Positions 47,408-56,587 of a stretch of DNA of 64,000 nucleotides are shown here, piece after piece. The notes beneath the pieces were generated by a model, which was given only the letters and a program-made list of their open reading frames with translations, did no database searches and was not told the origin of the DNA. Source of the stretch: Limibacillus halophilus. Its GTDB lineage: Bacteria > Pseudomonadota > Alphaproteobacteria > Kiloniellales > CECT-8803. The stretch lies in contig NZ_JACHXA010000002.1 in the NCBI RefSeq assembly GCF_014191775.1, positions 372,001 through 436,000 on the forward strand, in the 5' to 3' direction. The position numbers and the translations under genes were made by a program. Numbering within the stretch: the stretch's first letter is position 1; each line of letters starts with the position of its first letter.

Positions 47408-48115
47408 TCACAGGGGGGTTGCAAACTCGGACCTGCGCTGAATTGCAATGTTGTTGTCGCCGATCTTTCGCGCCAGATCGGAACCGAGGGCACTTTCCAT
47501 GGCCAATCGAAAATCGGAATCCTTCTCGAAAAGCTTCCGCAATTTCTTGACGCTCCAACACAGCACGCGGGGTCCGGCGCTGTCCTCGTTCGAAAGGGCA
47601 ATCGTGGTGGCGCTGGCGGGACGACCTGCGATGAAGCCAACCTCTCCCACGAACTGGCCGCACCCCAGTTGGGCTATCGGTTGGTTCTTCAACGTGACCT
47701 GGACACATCCGTCCGCCACGACATAAACGCACCCAGCGAAATGCTCCTCTCGGGTCAGCCGAAAGCCCGGCTCGAGTGTTTTCCATCGCCCCTGACGCAT
47801 GAGCCGCTTTGCGGGCTGGCGCGACAGAGCCGGAAAGGCGCAGGCATGGAGTGCCGCTTCTTCCGGCGTAAACTTCCACAACCGCCGCTGATAGATCAAT
47901 AAAAGCGCGTGTCCCAGGTTGATGACGGTAAAGCCCAGATACCAGGGCAGGAACTCCCACATCACCTCGGGCCCACGACTGATCGCTACGACGCTGAAGA
48001 TAAGATAGGAGCCGACAGCGACAAGCCGCAGCCAGAGGATGTCGCGAAACAGGTAGGCAAGCCCGGCAACGGCAAAGCCAATGTGCAACAAGAAACCTTC
48101 CAAAAACTCAGCCAT
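47408..48115 (-). CDS. Popeye-domain-like membrane protein with cyclic nucleotide-binding fold
   Basis: A 235-residue protein with three hydrophobic N-terminal helices (about residues 6-75, including FTVINLGHALLLIYQRR). A C-terminal beta-roll like a cNMP-binding domain follows (GFRLTREEHFAGCVYVVADGCVQV, GCGQFVGEVGFIAGRPASATTIA). The linking segment WKFTPEEAALHACAFPALSRQPAKRLMRQGRW matches the plan of the Popeye (POPDC) family, which binds cAMP. Start at ATG 48115 with weak ribosome site; a GTG at 48148 adds 11 residues. A class III cyclase lies at the window end, but no direct link is implied. Confidence 0.6.
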   Translation of the reverse strand: MAEFLEGFLLHIGFAVAGLAYLFRDILWLRLVAVGSYLIFSVVAISRGPEVMWEFLPWYLGFTVINLGHALLLIYQRRLWKFTPEEAALHACAFPALSRQPAKRLMRQGRWKTLEPGFRLTREEHFAGCVYVVADGCVQVTLKNQPIAQLGCGQFVGEVGFIAGRPASATTIALSNEDSAGPRVLCWSVKKLRKLFEKDSDFRLAMESALGSDLARKIGDNNIAIQRRSEFATPL

Positions 48116-48265
48116 GGCGATGATATCCCGACAATCGACTTGGAACACGCGCGCTTCAGGAGCTCAGGTGTATCTATGAGGGTTTCACGGTTCCAATGTA
48201 GGATCACGGTATAATGTAAAGGCATCAATAAACGGTGAGCTTTCCGCAGTCGGTCTAGCCTTGTT

Positions 48266-49042
48266 TCAGATGAGCGGCTGTAGGAACTCCCGGATCAATG
48301 CGACGGTGACCTCTGGTTGTTCGAGATGGGGAGCGTGGCCGCAATCAGGTATCAAGGCGCTACTGGCGGAAAAACCGATACCCGCAACGATGGCGGCGAC
48401 CTGAAACGGCGTCCCATACTGGTCTTCCGCACCCTGAAGGATAAGCGCGGGAACCTCGATATCCGGCAAGAAGGCCTCCAGGTTCCAGTCTCGGAAACCC
48501 GCACTGAGCCAAGTATCGTTCCAGCCGTAAAAGGCACAGTCCACATTTGCGCCATGATACTTTTCCAAACGATCGCGCAAATCGCCGGTTTCAAAGGCTT
48601 CGCGGGCTTCCCGAATGCCTTGGATGCTCAGCTCTTCGTTGAATACATGCGCAGCCAGGGTAACGATCGCTTTGACGCGCCCGGCGGCATCGGCGCTCGC
48701 ATGAATGAGCGCAATGGAACCGCCGTCGCTATGCCCGATAAGAACAGCCTCTTGGACACCTGCTCTGTCCAACACCCTGGGCAGCACCTCCAGCGCCTCG
48801 GCGTGTAGATAAGTCGGAGGTCGCGGTAAAGCGCAGGCGTCGGAGCGGCCATAACCCGCCCGACTGTAGACGATGCCACGCAGCCCAAGCGCCTGGCACA
48901 GTACCTCAGGAAAGCCCCGCCACAGCGCAACGCAACCCAAACCCTCGTGCAAAAACACCAGCACCGGTCCCTCGGCCTCCGCCTCACCGACCCAGCGGTA
49001 TTCGAGACGGGTGCCGTCGATGACCATGTAGTCTTCAACCAT
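48266..49042 (-). CDS. Alpha/beta hydrolase
   Basis: A 258-residue alpha/beta-fold hydrolase. The nucleophile elbow is GHSDGG, the acid is probably Asp in GAEDQYGT and the His is in CGHAPHLE. The oxyanion region is FLHEGLGCVALW. The substrate is unknown; the family covers esterases and C-C hydrolases. Start at ATG 49042 with AGGGA upstream rather than a TTG at 49060. A possible 31-residue small gene lies 28 bases upstream on the same strand. Confidence 0.85.
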   Translation of the reverse strand: MVEDYMVIDGTRLEYRWVGEAEAEGPVLVFLHEGLGCVALWRGFPEVLCQALGLRGIVYSRAGYGRSDACALPRPPTYLHAEALEVLPRVLDRAGVQEAVLIGHSDGGSIALIHASADAAGRVKAIVTLAAHVFNEELSIQGIREAREAFETGDLRDRLEKYHGANVDCAFYGWNDTWLSAGFRDWNLEAFLPDIEVPALILQGAEDQYGTPFQVAAIVAGIGFSASSALIPDCGHAPHLEQPEVTVALIREFLQPLI

Positions 49043-49070
49043 CCGATTTCCCTGCTGCAAAGTCAGAAGG

Positions 49071-49166
49071 CTATTCGATCAACAAGGTCTTTGGCGAGAC
49101 AGCAGTGGATATCCCCGACGCCAGCGCGCCAGAAAATGTTCTCTTTAGCACCGAAATGGTCAGCAT
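49071..49166 (-). CDS. Possible small protein (31 residues)
   Basis: A 31-codon frame with an ATG at 49166 and a very good ribosome site: GGAGGG six bases upstream. The peptide (MLTISVLKRTFSGALASGIS...) has a hydrophobic-basic start and is rich in Ser, Thr and Ala, with no Cys. It lies 28 bases before the alpha/beta hydrolase gene, so it may be a short co-expressed protein or a translational leader for the hydrolase. I do not recognise it, and coding cannot be shown from one sequence. Confidence 0.35.
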   Translation of the reverse strand: MLTISVLKRTFSGALASGISTAVSPKTLLIE

Positions 49167-49644
49167 CTTAAACCCTCCGTCATATGCTTGAACTGGTATC
49201 GACCGCTTCCAAAAGCTTCTACTGCGCGGCCTAGGGCCGTAAAGTCCGGGGGTGTAGGCAGGCAACGCCCGCTTTTGCGAAGCGACTCTTTCGAATGGCC
49301 GTGGAGCGAGAGATTGGGCATCAAAACCACCGATACTTTTAATGAATTACGAAAACCGCATAAGCTAGTTTATAGAATGACTGAATGTAATGTAGGCGAC
49401 TAAGAAACCAAACGCACTGAAGGAAATTTAGACTTTTTGTGAGTATAATTGGGCAATATCCGCATCTGGTTTTCTTGATGTTCTCTCGTTCATTCAATAT
49501 TCCACCTGCTCTTCAATTTACAGCCTTCCGCCGAATACTCAGACACAGGATGGACACCGCAAAACTACAATCTTGACGCACACAGCCTCGGATCACGCCG
49601 TTAGTTTCTCCCCAAATCCCCACAGCACTTGATCAGAGGTTGGA
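49167..49644. other. AT-rich spacer upstream of the MscS gene
   Basis: About 480 bases of lower GC content than the neighbours, between the small frame and the mechanosensitive channel gene. I see no repeat, RNA gene or coding frame here. It probably carries the MscS promoter. Confidence 0.5.
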
Positions 49645-52020
49645 ATGTTCAAAACGAAAGCGACTTCATTGCTGGCGGTTCTGGTGTTGGCCATTCAACT
49701 GCCCCTTTTGGCGAGCGTCACACTGGCACAAACTCCCGATGCGTTAGCTCCCCAACTAGATCAGCTTGAGCAATCTCTCCAAGAGGCGCAGACCCGTATC
49801 GAGCGCCCCTGGGCATGGCGTGGCGCTCTTCCTAATGCCCGCAAAGAGGTCACCGCAATCATCACAGAGGCTGATCGCTTGCAACTGGCAGCGCAAGAAC
49901 TGGCCGTAACTCAAAAGCAACTCCTTGAGGCTTTGGGCCCAAAGCCGGAGGAAGGCGCAAAGGAGGCCGAGGATATCGTCAATCGGCGTGCCATGATCGA
50001 AGAAAAGCTGTCGCTGCATGAGGCGGATACTAAACGCGGGCGCCTGCTTAAGGCTCGCGCTGGCGAACTTCGTGACACCATAGATGATATGATCGCCCAA
50101 GCCCGAGCCCGCAGCTTGCTGGATCGCGAGCGAAACATACTCGAGCCTAGTTTCTGGCTCGATACGGGGGAATCGCTGCGCAAACTGTCCGATCACGCGG
50201 CGAGCGACGAACGACCCAGTCGCAGTCTCCCAGAGTTCTCTCCCAGGGCTTTTGCTTTGATTCTGGTCGGTCTCTTGTTGGCCTGCGCCATTGCAAGGGC
50301 TGTATCACGCTCGGGATTCGCGAGCGATTCAAGTAGCGAAGCCAGGAGATTCCTGCGGGCAATTGCCGCAGCGTTGCCGGCCGTTCTGCTGACTATCGTA
50401 ATCGATGGTTTGCGCCAAGCCGCCCTGATCTCGGTTACACTTGGCGATATTCTGGTGATTGGCGCGACCAGTCTCGGCCTTGTAATGTTCGCGACCGCCC
50501 TGGCGCAAGGTGCTGCCGAATCCTTTACATTAAATCCGTCTCGCCGGAGCTGGCGCCTGTTCGTCGCCATCGCCTCAACCATCGGCCTGATCTTCTTCCT
50601 CAGCCGAATGAACGGGGCGGTTCTCCACGCGCCAGGTCTGTTCCCCGCAGGGCAGTTTCTGCTTGGGTGTCTGATATCGCTGTTGGCGCTGGCAGTGGCA
50701 CAGCGCCGCCTTTTGGAATCCGGACAGCAAAGTTCCCGCAGCGGCACCAGCCTGCTGGCTGCCGCCAGGCATAGCCGGGCGCGGCCTTGGCTCACCCTGC
50801 TACGCCTTGCCACCTGGGTTGTCTTAACGGTCTGGATCACCTACCCCGTTTTGTTCGCGCTCGGCTACAGGAATCTGTCTGACTGGCTGTTGTTCGGCAC
50901 CAGCGGAACCTTGCTTGCCGTCATTACCTGCCTGTACCTCGCTCTTGCCTACCGCCTCGCTTGTGATCGCTTCGTCATGCGCGTCCTACGCCCTTTCATG
51001 CTGACGCACATGGGGCGTCGTCTCGGCTTTAAGCGAAGCCGCCTCCTGCGGTTCTGGACGATCACCATGCTTGACCTCCTGATGCTGCCCGCGGCGATCG
51101 CGTTGCTGGCGATGATCTGGGGTTTTGATCTGTATAGGCCCGTCGAGTGGCTGCAGGCCTTGGGCGAGGAGATCCGCATCGGCAGCATGGTACTGACGTT
51201 GCAAGACGTTGCCTGGGCATTGGCGTTAGCCGTTATTCTCCTGCTGATCACCAAAGTTGTGCAGAAAGTGCTGGAGCAGCGGATTCTACCCTCACTGGAT
51301 GTGTCGGAAGGGCCGCGCAGCGCTATGGTCAGCATGACGGGATATCTGGGCGTTGGGCTGGCGCTCGTTGCCGGTTTGGCTACCTTACAGATCGATTTCA
51401 GCAAGATCGTGGTTGTTGCCGGGGCCCTGTCGGTGGGTATCGGCTTTGGCTTACAGCACGTAGCGAACAATTTCATTTCCGGCCTCATCATGCTGATCGA
51501 GCGCCCGGTCAATGTCGGTGATTGGGTCGTCGTCAACGGCCAGGAAGGTATGGTCCGCCGTATTCGTGTGCGTGCCACGGAGATCCAAACATTCCAAAAG
51601 GCCTCCGTTCTGGTTCCCAATTCGGATCTTGTATCCGGCACTGTCACCAACTGGACCTTGAAGGACCGCACGACCCGAATCGAAATCCGTATCGGTGTTT
51701 CCTTTGACTGCGACGTGGAACTGGTCGAGCGCCTCCTGCTCGATTGTGCGGGCAGTCACCCCGACACCTTAAGCGAGCCTCCCCCGCGTGCCGTGCTATT
51801 TAATTTCGGTGAGAACGCGTTGGAATTCGAGCTATGGGCTTACATCGATACGGCTGAAGTAACCCGCAAAACGATGGTCGAGAGCGATATTCGCAAGCGC
51901 ATCATCTGCGCCTTCAACAGCCATCAGGTTCCCTGGCCTGTGGCACAACGGGATGTCCACGTCACCCACACCAACGCTGCTTGGACGCAAAGCCCGTCGC
52001 TGGCGAAACCCGGTTTCTAA
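49645..52020 (+). CDS. MscS-family mechanosensitive channel with DUF3772 N-terminus
   Basis: A 791-residue protein. A signal peptide (LLAVLVLAIQLPLLASVTLA) is followed by a periplasmic coiled-coil DUF3772-like region (about residues 35-190), a run of about ten membrane segments and the MscS pore/beta domain near residues 580-760 (SVGIGFGLQHVANNFISGLIMLIERPVNVGDWVVV). It releases solutes on hypo-osmotic shock, a useful counterpart to ectoine accumulation. The start has GAGG upstream. Small exported proteins follow in the same direction. Confidence 0.92.
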   Translation: MFKTKATSLLAVLVLAIQLPLLASVTLAQTPDALAPQLDQLEQSLQEAQTRIERPWAWRGALPNARKEVTAIITEADRLQLAAQELAVTQKQLLEALGPKPEEGAKEAEDIVNRRAMIEEKLSLHEADTKRGRLLKARAGELRDTIDDMIAQARARSLLDRERNILEPSFWLDTGESLRKLSDHAASDERPSRSLPEFSPRAFALILVGLLLACAIARAVSRSGFASDSSSEARRFLRAIAAALPAVLLTIVIDGLRQAALISVTLGDILVIGATSLGLVMFATALAQGAAESFTLNPSRRSWRLFVAIASTIGLIFFLSRMNGAVLHAPGLFPAGQFLLGCLISLLALAVAQRRLLESGQQSSRSGTSLLAAARHSRARPWLTLLRLATWVVLTVWITYPVLFALGYRNLSDWLLFGTSGTLLAVITCLYLALAYRLACDRFVMRVLRPFMLTHMGRRLGFKRSRLLRFWTITMLDLLMLPAAIALLAMIWGFDLYRPVEWLQALGEEIRIGSMVLTLQDVAWALALAVILLLITKVVQKVLEQRILPSLDVSEGPRSAMVSMTGYLGVGLALVAGLATLQIDFSKIVVVAGALSVGIGFGLQHVANNFISGLIMLIERPVNVGDWVVVNGQEGMVRRIRVRATEIQTFQKASVLVPNSDLVSGTVTNWTLKDRTTRIEIRIGVSFDCDVELVERLLLDCAGSHPDTLSEPPPRAVLFNFGENALEFELWAYIDTAEVTRKTMVESDIRKRIICAFNSHQVPWPVAQRDVHVTHTNAAWTQSPSLAKPGF

Positions 52021-52150
52021 CCACCCGTCAATTCATGTGTCGGGCCACAGAATGGTCACAGCGATCCTTCCCCGCTGTCACGGCGTAACTGCCACATTGA
52101 AGCTACGGAGGCGCCCGCTTGGCGCTGAGAAGAAACGAAGGAGAAGCACA

Positions 52151-52411
52151 ATGTACAGAACCCTGGCGCTCACGGCATTCATAACCCTGGCGGGGGTGGG
52201 CTTAGCCGAGGCAAGCCACACTGATTCATCCTTGCCGATCAAAGCAGCGCAAGCAGACGAGGACGCGGCACAGGAAACCAGCACATCTGTTGCCGTGTTG
52301 CCGACGGCGCGAAACGCCAGAGCCATTGACGGCCTAACCCTGGCTGACGTCGCAGCAAATGTGAAGTGGCGGCGCAAAACCTTCACACGCCTCGTCACCT
52401 GGAACAATTAA
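52151..52411 (+). CDS. Small exported protein, unknown function
   Basis: An 86-residue protein with a signal peptide (MYRTLALTAFITLAGVGLAEA) and an acidic-then-basic mature part with no Cys. The ATG 52151 has AAGGAGAAG upstream. It lies 130 bases after the MscS gene and 40 bases before another small exported protein. I do not recognise a domain. Confidence 0.6.
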   Translation: MYRTLALTAFITLAGVGLAEASHTDSSLPIKAAQADEDAAQETSTSVAVLPTARNARAIDGLTLADVAANVKWRRKTFTRLVTWNN

Positions 52412-52451
52412 GGGAACCAAAAGCTCGCCGCATTTACCCGGAGTCTAAAGA

Positions 52452-52817
52452 ATGTACCGCAGACACCTGAAGGCTCTCGCGCTCTCGGTCATGCTTACCG
52501 CTTTAACGTCGCAAAGCGCGTCCGCCAGCGATCATGAAGCAGATAAAGTGTCGCGCGACGCGTACGAACAACGCATGAGCCGCCAGCTTGAGCAGTATCG
52601 CGCTGCATCAAGTGGCCGCAGTTTCTCGTCGGACCTCGCGAATGCCTGGGGGGCCGTCCAGCGGGACTGGGGCAATCTTGTCGAGGCTACCGAAGAGAAC
52701 TGGCAGGAAGCGCAAAAAAAGATGGATGATGCTTGGTCGTCGTTTGAGAAAAACTGGGACGCCGAAACCAGCGCCACGTCGGAAACCGCTAAAACCTCTA
52801 AAGCTGTTGAACAGTAA
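52452..52817 (+). CDS. Small exported helical protein, unknown function
   Basis: A 121-residue protein with a signal peptide (LKALALSVMLTALTSQSASA). The rest is predicted to be helical, with repeated Trp-spaced heptads (WGAVQRDWGNLVEATEENWQEAQKKMDDAWSSFEKNWD) that suggest a coiled coil or surface-binding amphipathic helix. No family recognised. It is co-directional with the previous small gene and convergent with the histidine kinase gene. Confidence 0.6.
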   Translation: MYRRHLKALALSVMLTALTSQSASASDHEADKVSRDAYEQRMSRQLEQYRAASSGRSFSSDLANAWGAVQRDWGNLVEATEENWQEAQKKMDDAWSSFEKNWDAETSATSETAKTSKAVEQ

Positions 52818-52845
52818 TCCGGCACCCGCGCTTTAGTCCGGCCGG

Positions 52846-54366
52846 TTAACCCCGGCGGACCAAAGGAAAACGCAGCTCGACGGCAAAGCCCCCTTCTGGG
52901 CGGTTGCGTGCGACAACCCGCCCGCCCATAACCTCGACGTTCCGCCGCACCACCCACAGCCCGATACCGAAGTTTCCATGCGTGGAGGTTCGCTCCTCCC
53001 GGCTGCTGTAGTATCGCTCGAAAATACGGTCCAAGTCTTCTGGAGGCACGCCTGGGCCTTCGTCAATCACGGCTACAACGGCTTCGCCGCCGACTGTTTT
53101 CGCCGAGAGAAGAACCCCACCTCCTTCGGCTGTGAAATCGCCAGCATTCTCTAGTAAATTTTCCATGCAGACTTCCAGCAGATCGCTGTTGGCCTTGATG
53201 CGAAGTGAGCTCGCAATCTTGGTTTCCAGCTTGATGCCGCGCGCTCCCAGCACCTCGCGGAAATCGTCAGCCAGATTGACCAGCAAGGGCGCTACGTCAA
53301 TGGGCTGCAGCGAGCGATCCATGATCTCGGCGGTCGCCTCCTCAATTTTTCGTGCCGCGCTGATGAGAGAATCGAGCCGGTCGACAGACTGCTCGATCAA
53401 GCGCACCGCCCTTTGGCCGCTTTCATTATCTTCGGCCATTGCGCGCCTGACGCGCTCATTGGCCTGCGAGATCACGGCCAGCGGGCCTTTGAACGCATGT
53501 GCATTTTCCTCCGCTGCCTGCCGGATCAGATCTTCGGATCGTCGCAAAGTGGCAACCAGGTCATCGAACTCCTGTACCACGCTCTGCAGTTCTGGAATTT
53601 GGTTACGTTCGGCAAAGGACAGGTTCTGCCCCCTACCGGCCCGAATGGCGCGTGCGGTTCGCCGGAAACGATGCAGATTGCGCCAGACATCGGCCAACGT
53701 GACCAGCACGATCACGGCCATCAACAGGTAGATCGCCAAGGCCAGCTTGATCTCGGTACGGCCCCAGTAGCTTTCCTCGATCGACGCATCCAAAACCTGG
53801 TTTGGCGCCTGCGAAGTCAGGACAACCCAACAACCGTTTTCAACCAGCCTCGAACGAACGAAGGTCAGCACTTCACTGCCGCCGGCTGCATTTACGTACC
53901 GTACCGCCAAGGACTGTTCGCCACCGCAAGAGCGTGCAAACTCAGCCAGCAAGCCAGTACCGACAATCTCCGCGCGCTCCTCCTCGAAGGCCGCACCGGC
54001 AACAGGCGGATGCATCGCCACCAGAAAAAAGCCAGCGTCTGGCGCATCCTCCTTGGGCGCTGGGCGAAACAACAATTTGATCTTGGCCCCTTCGGCAGCC
54101 AAACGCGGTAATAGTGCATTGATCTGCTCTGCTTTCTTTGGGGAGAAGTCCGTGAGAAGCGGAAACAGGGCCTCGGCGATCAAACGGCCTTTATCCTGCA
54201 CGGACTGCAGCAACAGTGCGTTGCGCTCGTCATCCACCGACCGCAACAGGCTGAAAATCAGCAAGGGGACCGTGGCGAAGATGACAAGCGTGACAATCAT
54301 CTTGCTGGCAAAAGAGCGTCTGACATGAGACCACCAACCGCTGCCTAGCTGCCTGATTGTCTGCAT
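52846..54366 (-). CDS. Sensor histidine kinase
   Basis: A 506-residue membrane kinase. Two membrane helices (about residues 23-40 and 208-227) flank a periplasmic sensor domain. A HAMP-like linker follows, then the phospho-accepting region with H290 in ENAHAFKGPLAVIS, and an HATPase domain with N-box ENLLENAGDF, VIDEGPGVPPEDLDRIFERYY and GNFGIGLWVVRRNVEVMGG. The H-box is unusual (HAFKGPL instead of HELRTPL). The ATG overlaps the stop of the response regulator (TAATG), so the two are translationally coupled. Confidence 0.9.
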   Translation of the reverse strand: MQTIRQLGSGWWSHVRRSFASKMIVTLVIFATVPLLIFSLLRSVDDERNALLLQSVQDKGRLIAEALFPLLTDFSPKKAEQINALLPRLAAEGAKIKLLFRPAPKEDAPDAGFFLVAMHPPVAGAAFEEERAEIVGTGLLAEFARSCGGEQSLAVRYVNAAGGSEVLTFVRSRLVENGCWVVLTSQAPNQVLDASIEESYWGRTEIKLALAIYLLMAVIVLVTLADVWRNLHRFRRTARAIRAGRGQNLSFAERNQIPELQSVVQEFDDLVATLRRSEDLIRQAAEENAHAFKGPLAVISQANERVRRAMAEDNESGQRAVRLIEQSVDRLDSLISAARKIEEATAEIMDRSLQPIDVAPLLVNLADDFREVLGARGIKLETKIASSLRIKANSDLLEVCMENLLENAGDFTAEGGGVLLSAKTVGGEAVVAVIDEGPGVPPEDLDRIFERYYSSREERTSTHGNFGIGLWVVRRNVEVMGGRVVARNRPEGGFAVELRFPLVRRG

Positions 54367-55148
54367 TAGGTATTGTCCACGGTGTTCCAACGGTAGCCAA
54401 ATCCGGGGTAATTCTCGATACAGTCAAAATCCGGATCCAGGTCGCGGAATTTCTGGCGCACGCGCTTGATCGCCGACCGCACGTTGGCACGGTATCCTTC
54501 GCCGCCGAAGCCAGCTTGAAAGCCTCGGCCACGCACCACATCATAGATCTCACGGTATGAAACATCCTTGCCGCGACGGCCGGCGAGGGCTTCGATGATG
54601 GCAAACTCGGTCAGCGTCAGTTCCAGTTCCTGATCACGCCAATACCCCCGGCGCGAGGCGCTGTCGAGCCGCAAGGCACCGAGATTAAACTCACTAGCGA
54701 CGTTGGTCTTTTTAGGCGCGTCGGCACCGGCTGCGGCTTCACGCCGATCCAGTATATTTTCAACACGTCTTAGAATTATGGAGAAACTTCGTGATTTTTC
54801 GACGAAATCGACCGCCCCTCCCAACAGAGCCGCTTCCTCATAGATTTGGTCACTCAGCACTGTCAGAAAAATGACCGGCAGTTCAGGTCGCTGCGTCCGC
54901 AGTTGACGCAGCACCTCGATGCCATTCATCTCCGGCATCTTCCAATCCAGGAGAACCAAATCGGCCGAGGCGCCGTCCGAAAGAGCAGAAAGAAAAGCCT
55001 TCCCGGCATCATAGTCCGTTACTTCATAACCGGATTCGATCAGGTTTTGAGCGATGGACTCTCTGAACAGAGGATCATCGTCAACGATCGCTATGCATGA
55101 CCTGTGACTTTGGTCCTGGTCATCCAGATCTGGCGATTTTCTCTTCAT
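54366..55148 (-). CDS. Response regulator, OmpR-type winged helix
   Basis: A 260-residue regulator. The receiver domain has the acidic pocket IVDDD and phospho-acceptor D68 in LVLLDWKMPEMNG, with FLTVLSD and the Lys in DFVEKSRS further on. A C-terminal OmpR-like winged helix follows (LTLTEFAIIEALAGRRGKDVSYREIYD... ANVRSAIKRVRQKF). ATG 55148 has GGGAG upstream. Its first 29 bases overlap the lipoprotein gene, and its last bases overlap the kinase gene. Confidence 0.92.
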   Translation of the reverse strand: MKRKSPDLDDQDQSHRSCIAIVDDDPLFRESIAQNLIESGYEVTDYDAGKAFLSALSDGASADLVLLDWKMPEMNGIEVLRQLRTQRPELPVIFLTVLSDQIYEEAALLGGAVDFVEKSRSFSIILRRVENILDRREAAAGADAPKKTNVASEFNLGALRLDSASRRGYWRDQELELTLTEFAIIEALAGRRGKDVSYREIYDVVRGRGFQAGFGGEGYRANVRSAIKRVRQKFRDLDPDFDCIENYPGFGYRWNTVDNT

Positions 55149-55605
55149 GGAGCGCTCCCGCACAACTTGAAACATCACGCTCTTTCGGCTCGGCCTCGTA
55201 GGTCAACACCCGATAGGCGTTCGCGTTGACGTCCATATAAAAGAACAGAGCCAACCCACAGTCGCGACCCGCATAACGCCAGATGACTGCTGGCGGGTCT
55301 TGGGATACTGACGCCGGCTTGCCGAAGAGCTTTTCGGTCTGCGCCTCGGAAAGACCAATAAGGCTTGCCTCGTTGACAGTTTGTGTCTGACCAGTGGACT
55401 GCTCACTCTTGGTTGGCTTTTCAGGTGGCGGCGTCGTTACCTTGGCACCCGCAGACCCCGTACCGGCCGTCGACTGTACCTTGCTGCTGCCCGACGGCAG
55501 ACGCGACACCAGATCATCGATACGGCTTTTGTCGCATCCTGCCAGGACCGCTATCAGGCCCAGGCACGGCAAAAGTTTCACAATACCAGATCTGGCTACG
55601 GTCAT
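55120..55605 (-). CDS. Lipoprotein of a two-component operon
   Basis: A 161-residue protein with a lipobox (LIAVLAGC) at the signal peptide end. A Ser/Thr/Pro-rich linker follows, then a C-terminal part (SLIGLSEAQTEKLFGKPASVSQDPPAVIWRYAGRDCGLALFFYMD) with two or three Cys. That C-terminal part resembles short SmpA/BLIP-like folds. It is co-transcribed with the regulator/kinase pair (29-base overlap). It may be an auxiliary sensor for the kinase; this is inferred only from position. Confidence 0.6.
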   Translation of the reverse strand: MTVARSGIVKLLPCLGLIAVLAGCDKSRIDDLVSRLPSGSSKVQSTAGTGSAGAKVTTPPPEKPTKSEQSTGQTQTVNEASLIGLSEAQTEKLFGKPASVSQDPPAVIWRYAGRDCGLALFFYMDVNANAYRVLTYEAEPKERDVSSCAGALHEEKIARSG

Positions 55606-55715
55606 ACCTCGGCACCACAAGGATCAGAAGCTGCAATGCTACTTCAGTCCTGTGGCGCCGAGAAAGGCTTTTAGGTCAACTCTTTCACCCCGAGTGCTTC
55701 AGCAAGCGCCGTTTA

Positions 55716-56306
55716 TCACCCAGGGACATGCCAAACATCGTCATCACCCCGGCAAGCCAGACGCTCGTATCGCTCGTCGTCGCCACCCGCCTGGATGACG
55801 TAACGTCGGCAGACTCGCCCATCATCGGCCGAGTAGGTTGAAATTGGCCGAAGTGCGTAACTGCGTCGCGTTTGCGTATTCTCCCAGCGGATCATCTCGC
55901 CATCTTTGAGGCGCGTCAGACCCTGCGCCGTGCAGGCACGGTCAACCTTATCCACTTCGCGACCGAGATGCCCACCGATTATTGCGCCTAGCACGGCACC
56001 GCCGATGATCGCAGCCGTTCGCCCGGAACCCTTGACCGTCGAGCCAATCGCACCGCCTGCGACCGCGCCTATGGCGGCGCCAACGGCATCGCTGTTGCAG
56101 CGGAAAATATTGCCGTCGACCCGGTCGATATAGGCCACATCGTGATGGTGCTTGTCGTGTTTGGCGCGCCAACCGTGTGCCGGCGCCCAGGGGGGCGGGT
56201 CGGCCAGCGTCGGCGGGACAGTTGTGAAGCCGATGACAAGCACCGCCACCGCTGCGCAAACCCGGCGCGTCGCGGTGCGTTTACTATGCATTCCAGCCTC
56301 AGACAT
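55716..56306 (-). CDS. Glycine-zipper exported protein
   Basis: A 196-residue protein with a signal peptide (RRVCAAVAVLVIGFTTVPPTLA), a His/Lys-rich segment (HDKHHHD) and a glycine-zipper membrane-like stretch (AVGAAIGAVAGGAIGSTVKGS... GGAVLGAIIGGHLGREVD). The C-terminus has RRYVIQAGGDDERYE, seen in surface-antigen-like proteins. Start at ATG 56306 with GAGGAG upstream, though ATG 56291 is also possible. It follows the small lipoprotein gene by 53 bases. Confidence 0.65.
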   Translation of the reverse strand: MSEAGMHSKRTATRRVCAAVAVLVIGFTTVPPTLADPPPWAPAHGWRAKHDKHHHDVAYIDRVDGNIFRCNSDAVGAAIGAVAGGAIGSTVKGSGRTAAIIGGAVLGAIIGGHLGREVDKVDRACTAQGLTRLKDGEMIRWENTQTRRSYALRPISTYSADDGRVCRRYVIQAGGDDERYERLACRGDDDVWHVPG

Positions 56307-56359
56307 TCTTTTCTGCTCCTCATGTGTTGAAGGTAAAAGGCAACGCTGTCTGGCATCCC

Positions 56360-56587
56360 CTAGTTGGATTTTCCTTCGTGGTAGAGGTAGCCCGCCGCCG
56401 TACCGATGGCGCCACCAACAACCGCGCCGCAAGCCACACAACCGCCGGTAATTACTGTCGCCGCAGCACCTGTGCCGGCGCCGATAGCACCACCGCTCAG
56501 CATCCGCTGCTCCTTGGTGTTTAGCCCAGAACAGGCGCTAAGGCCGAGGGCCGCAACCATCAATCCTACAGTCGCAATGCGTTTCAT
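56360..56587 (-). CDS. Small glycine-zipper lipoprotein
   Basis: A 75-residue protein with a lipobox (LGLSAC) and a glycine zipper (GGAIGAGTGAAATVITGGCVACGAVVGGAIGTAAGYLYHEG). It has the size and plan of osmotically induced or YMGG-type lipoproteins. ATG 56587 follows AGGAGAAAA. It appears to be first in a two-gene unit with the larger glycine-zipper gene. Confidence 0.7.
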   Translation of the reverse strand: MKRIATVGLMVAALGLSACSGLNTKEQRMLSGGAIGAGTGAAATVITGGCVACGAVVGGAIGTAAGYLYHEGKSN

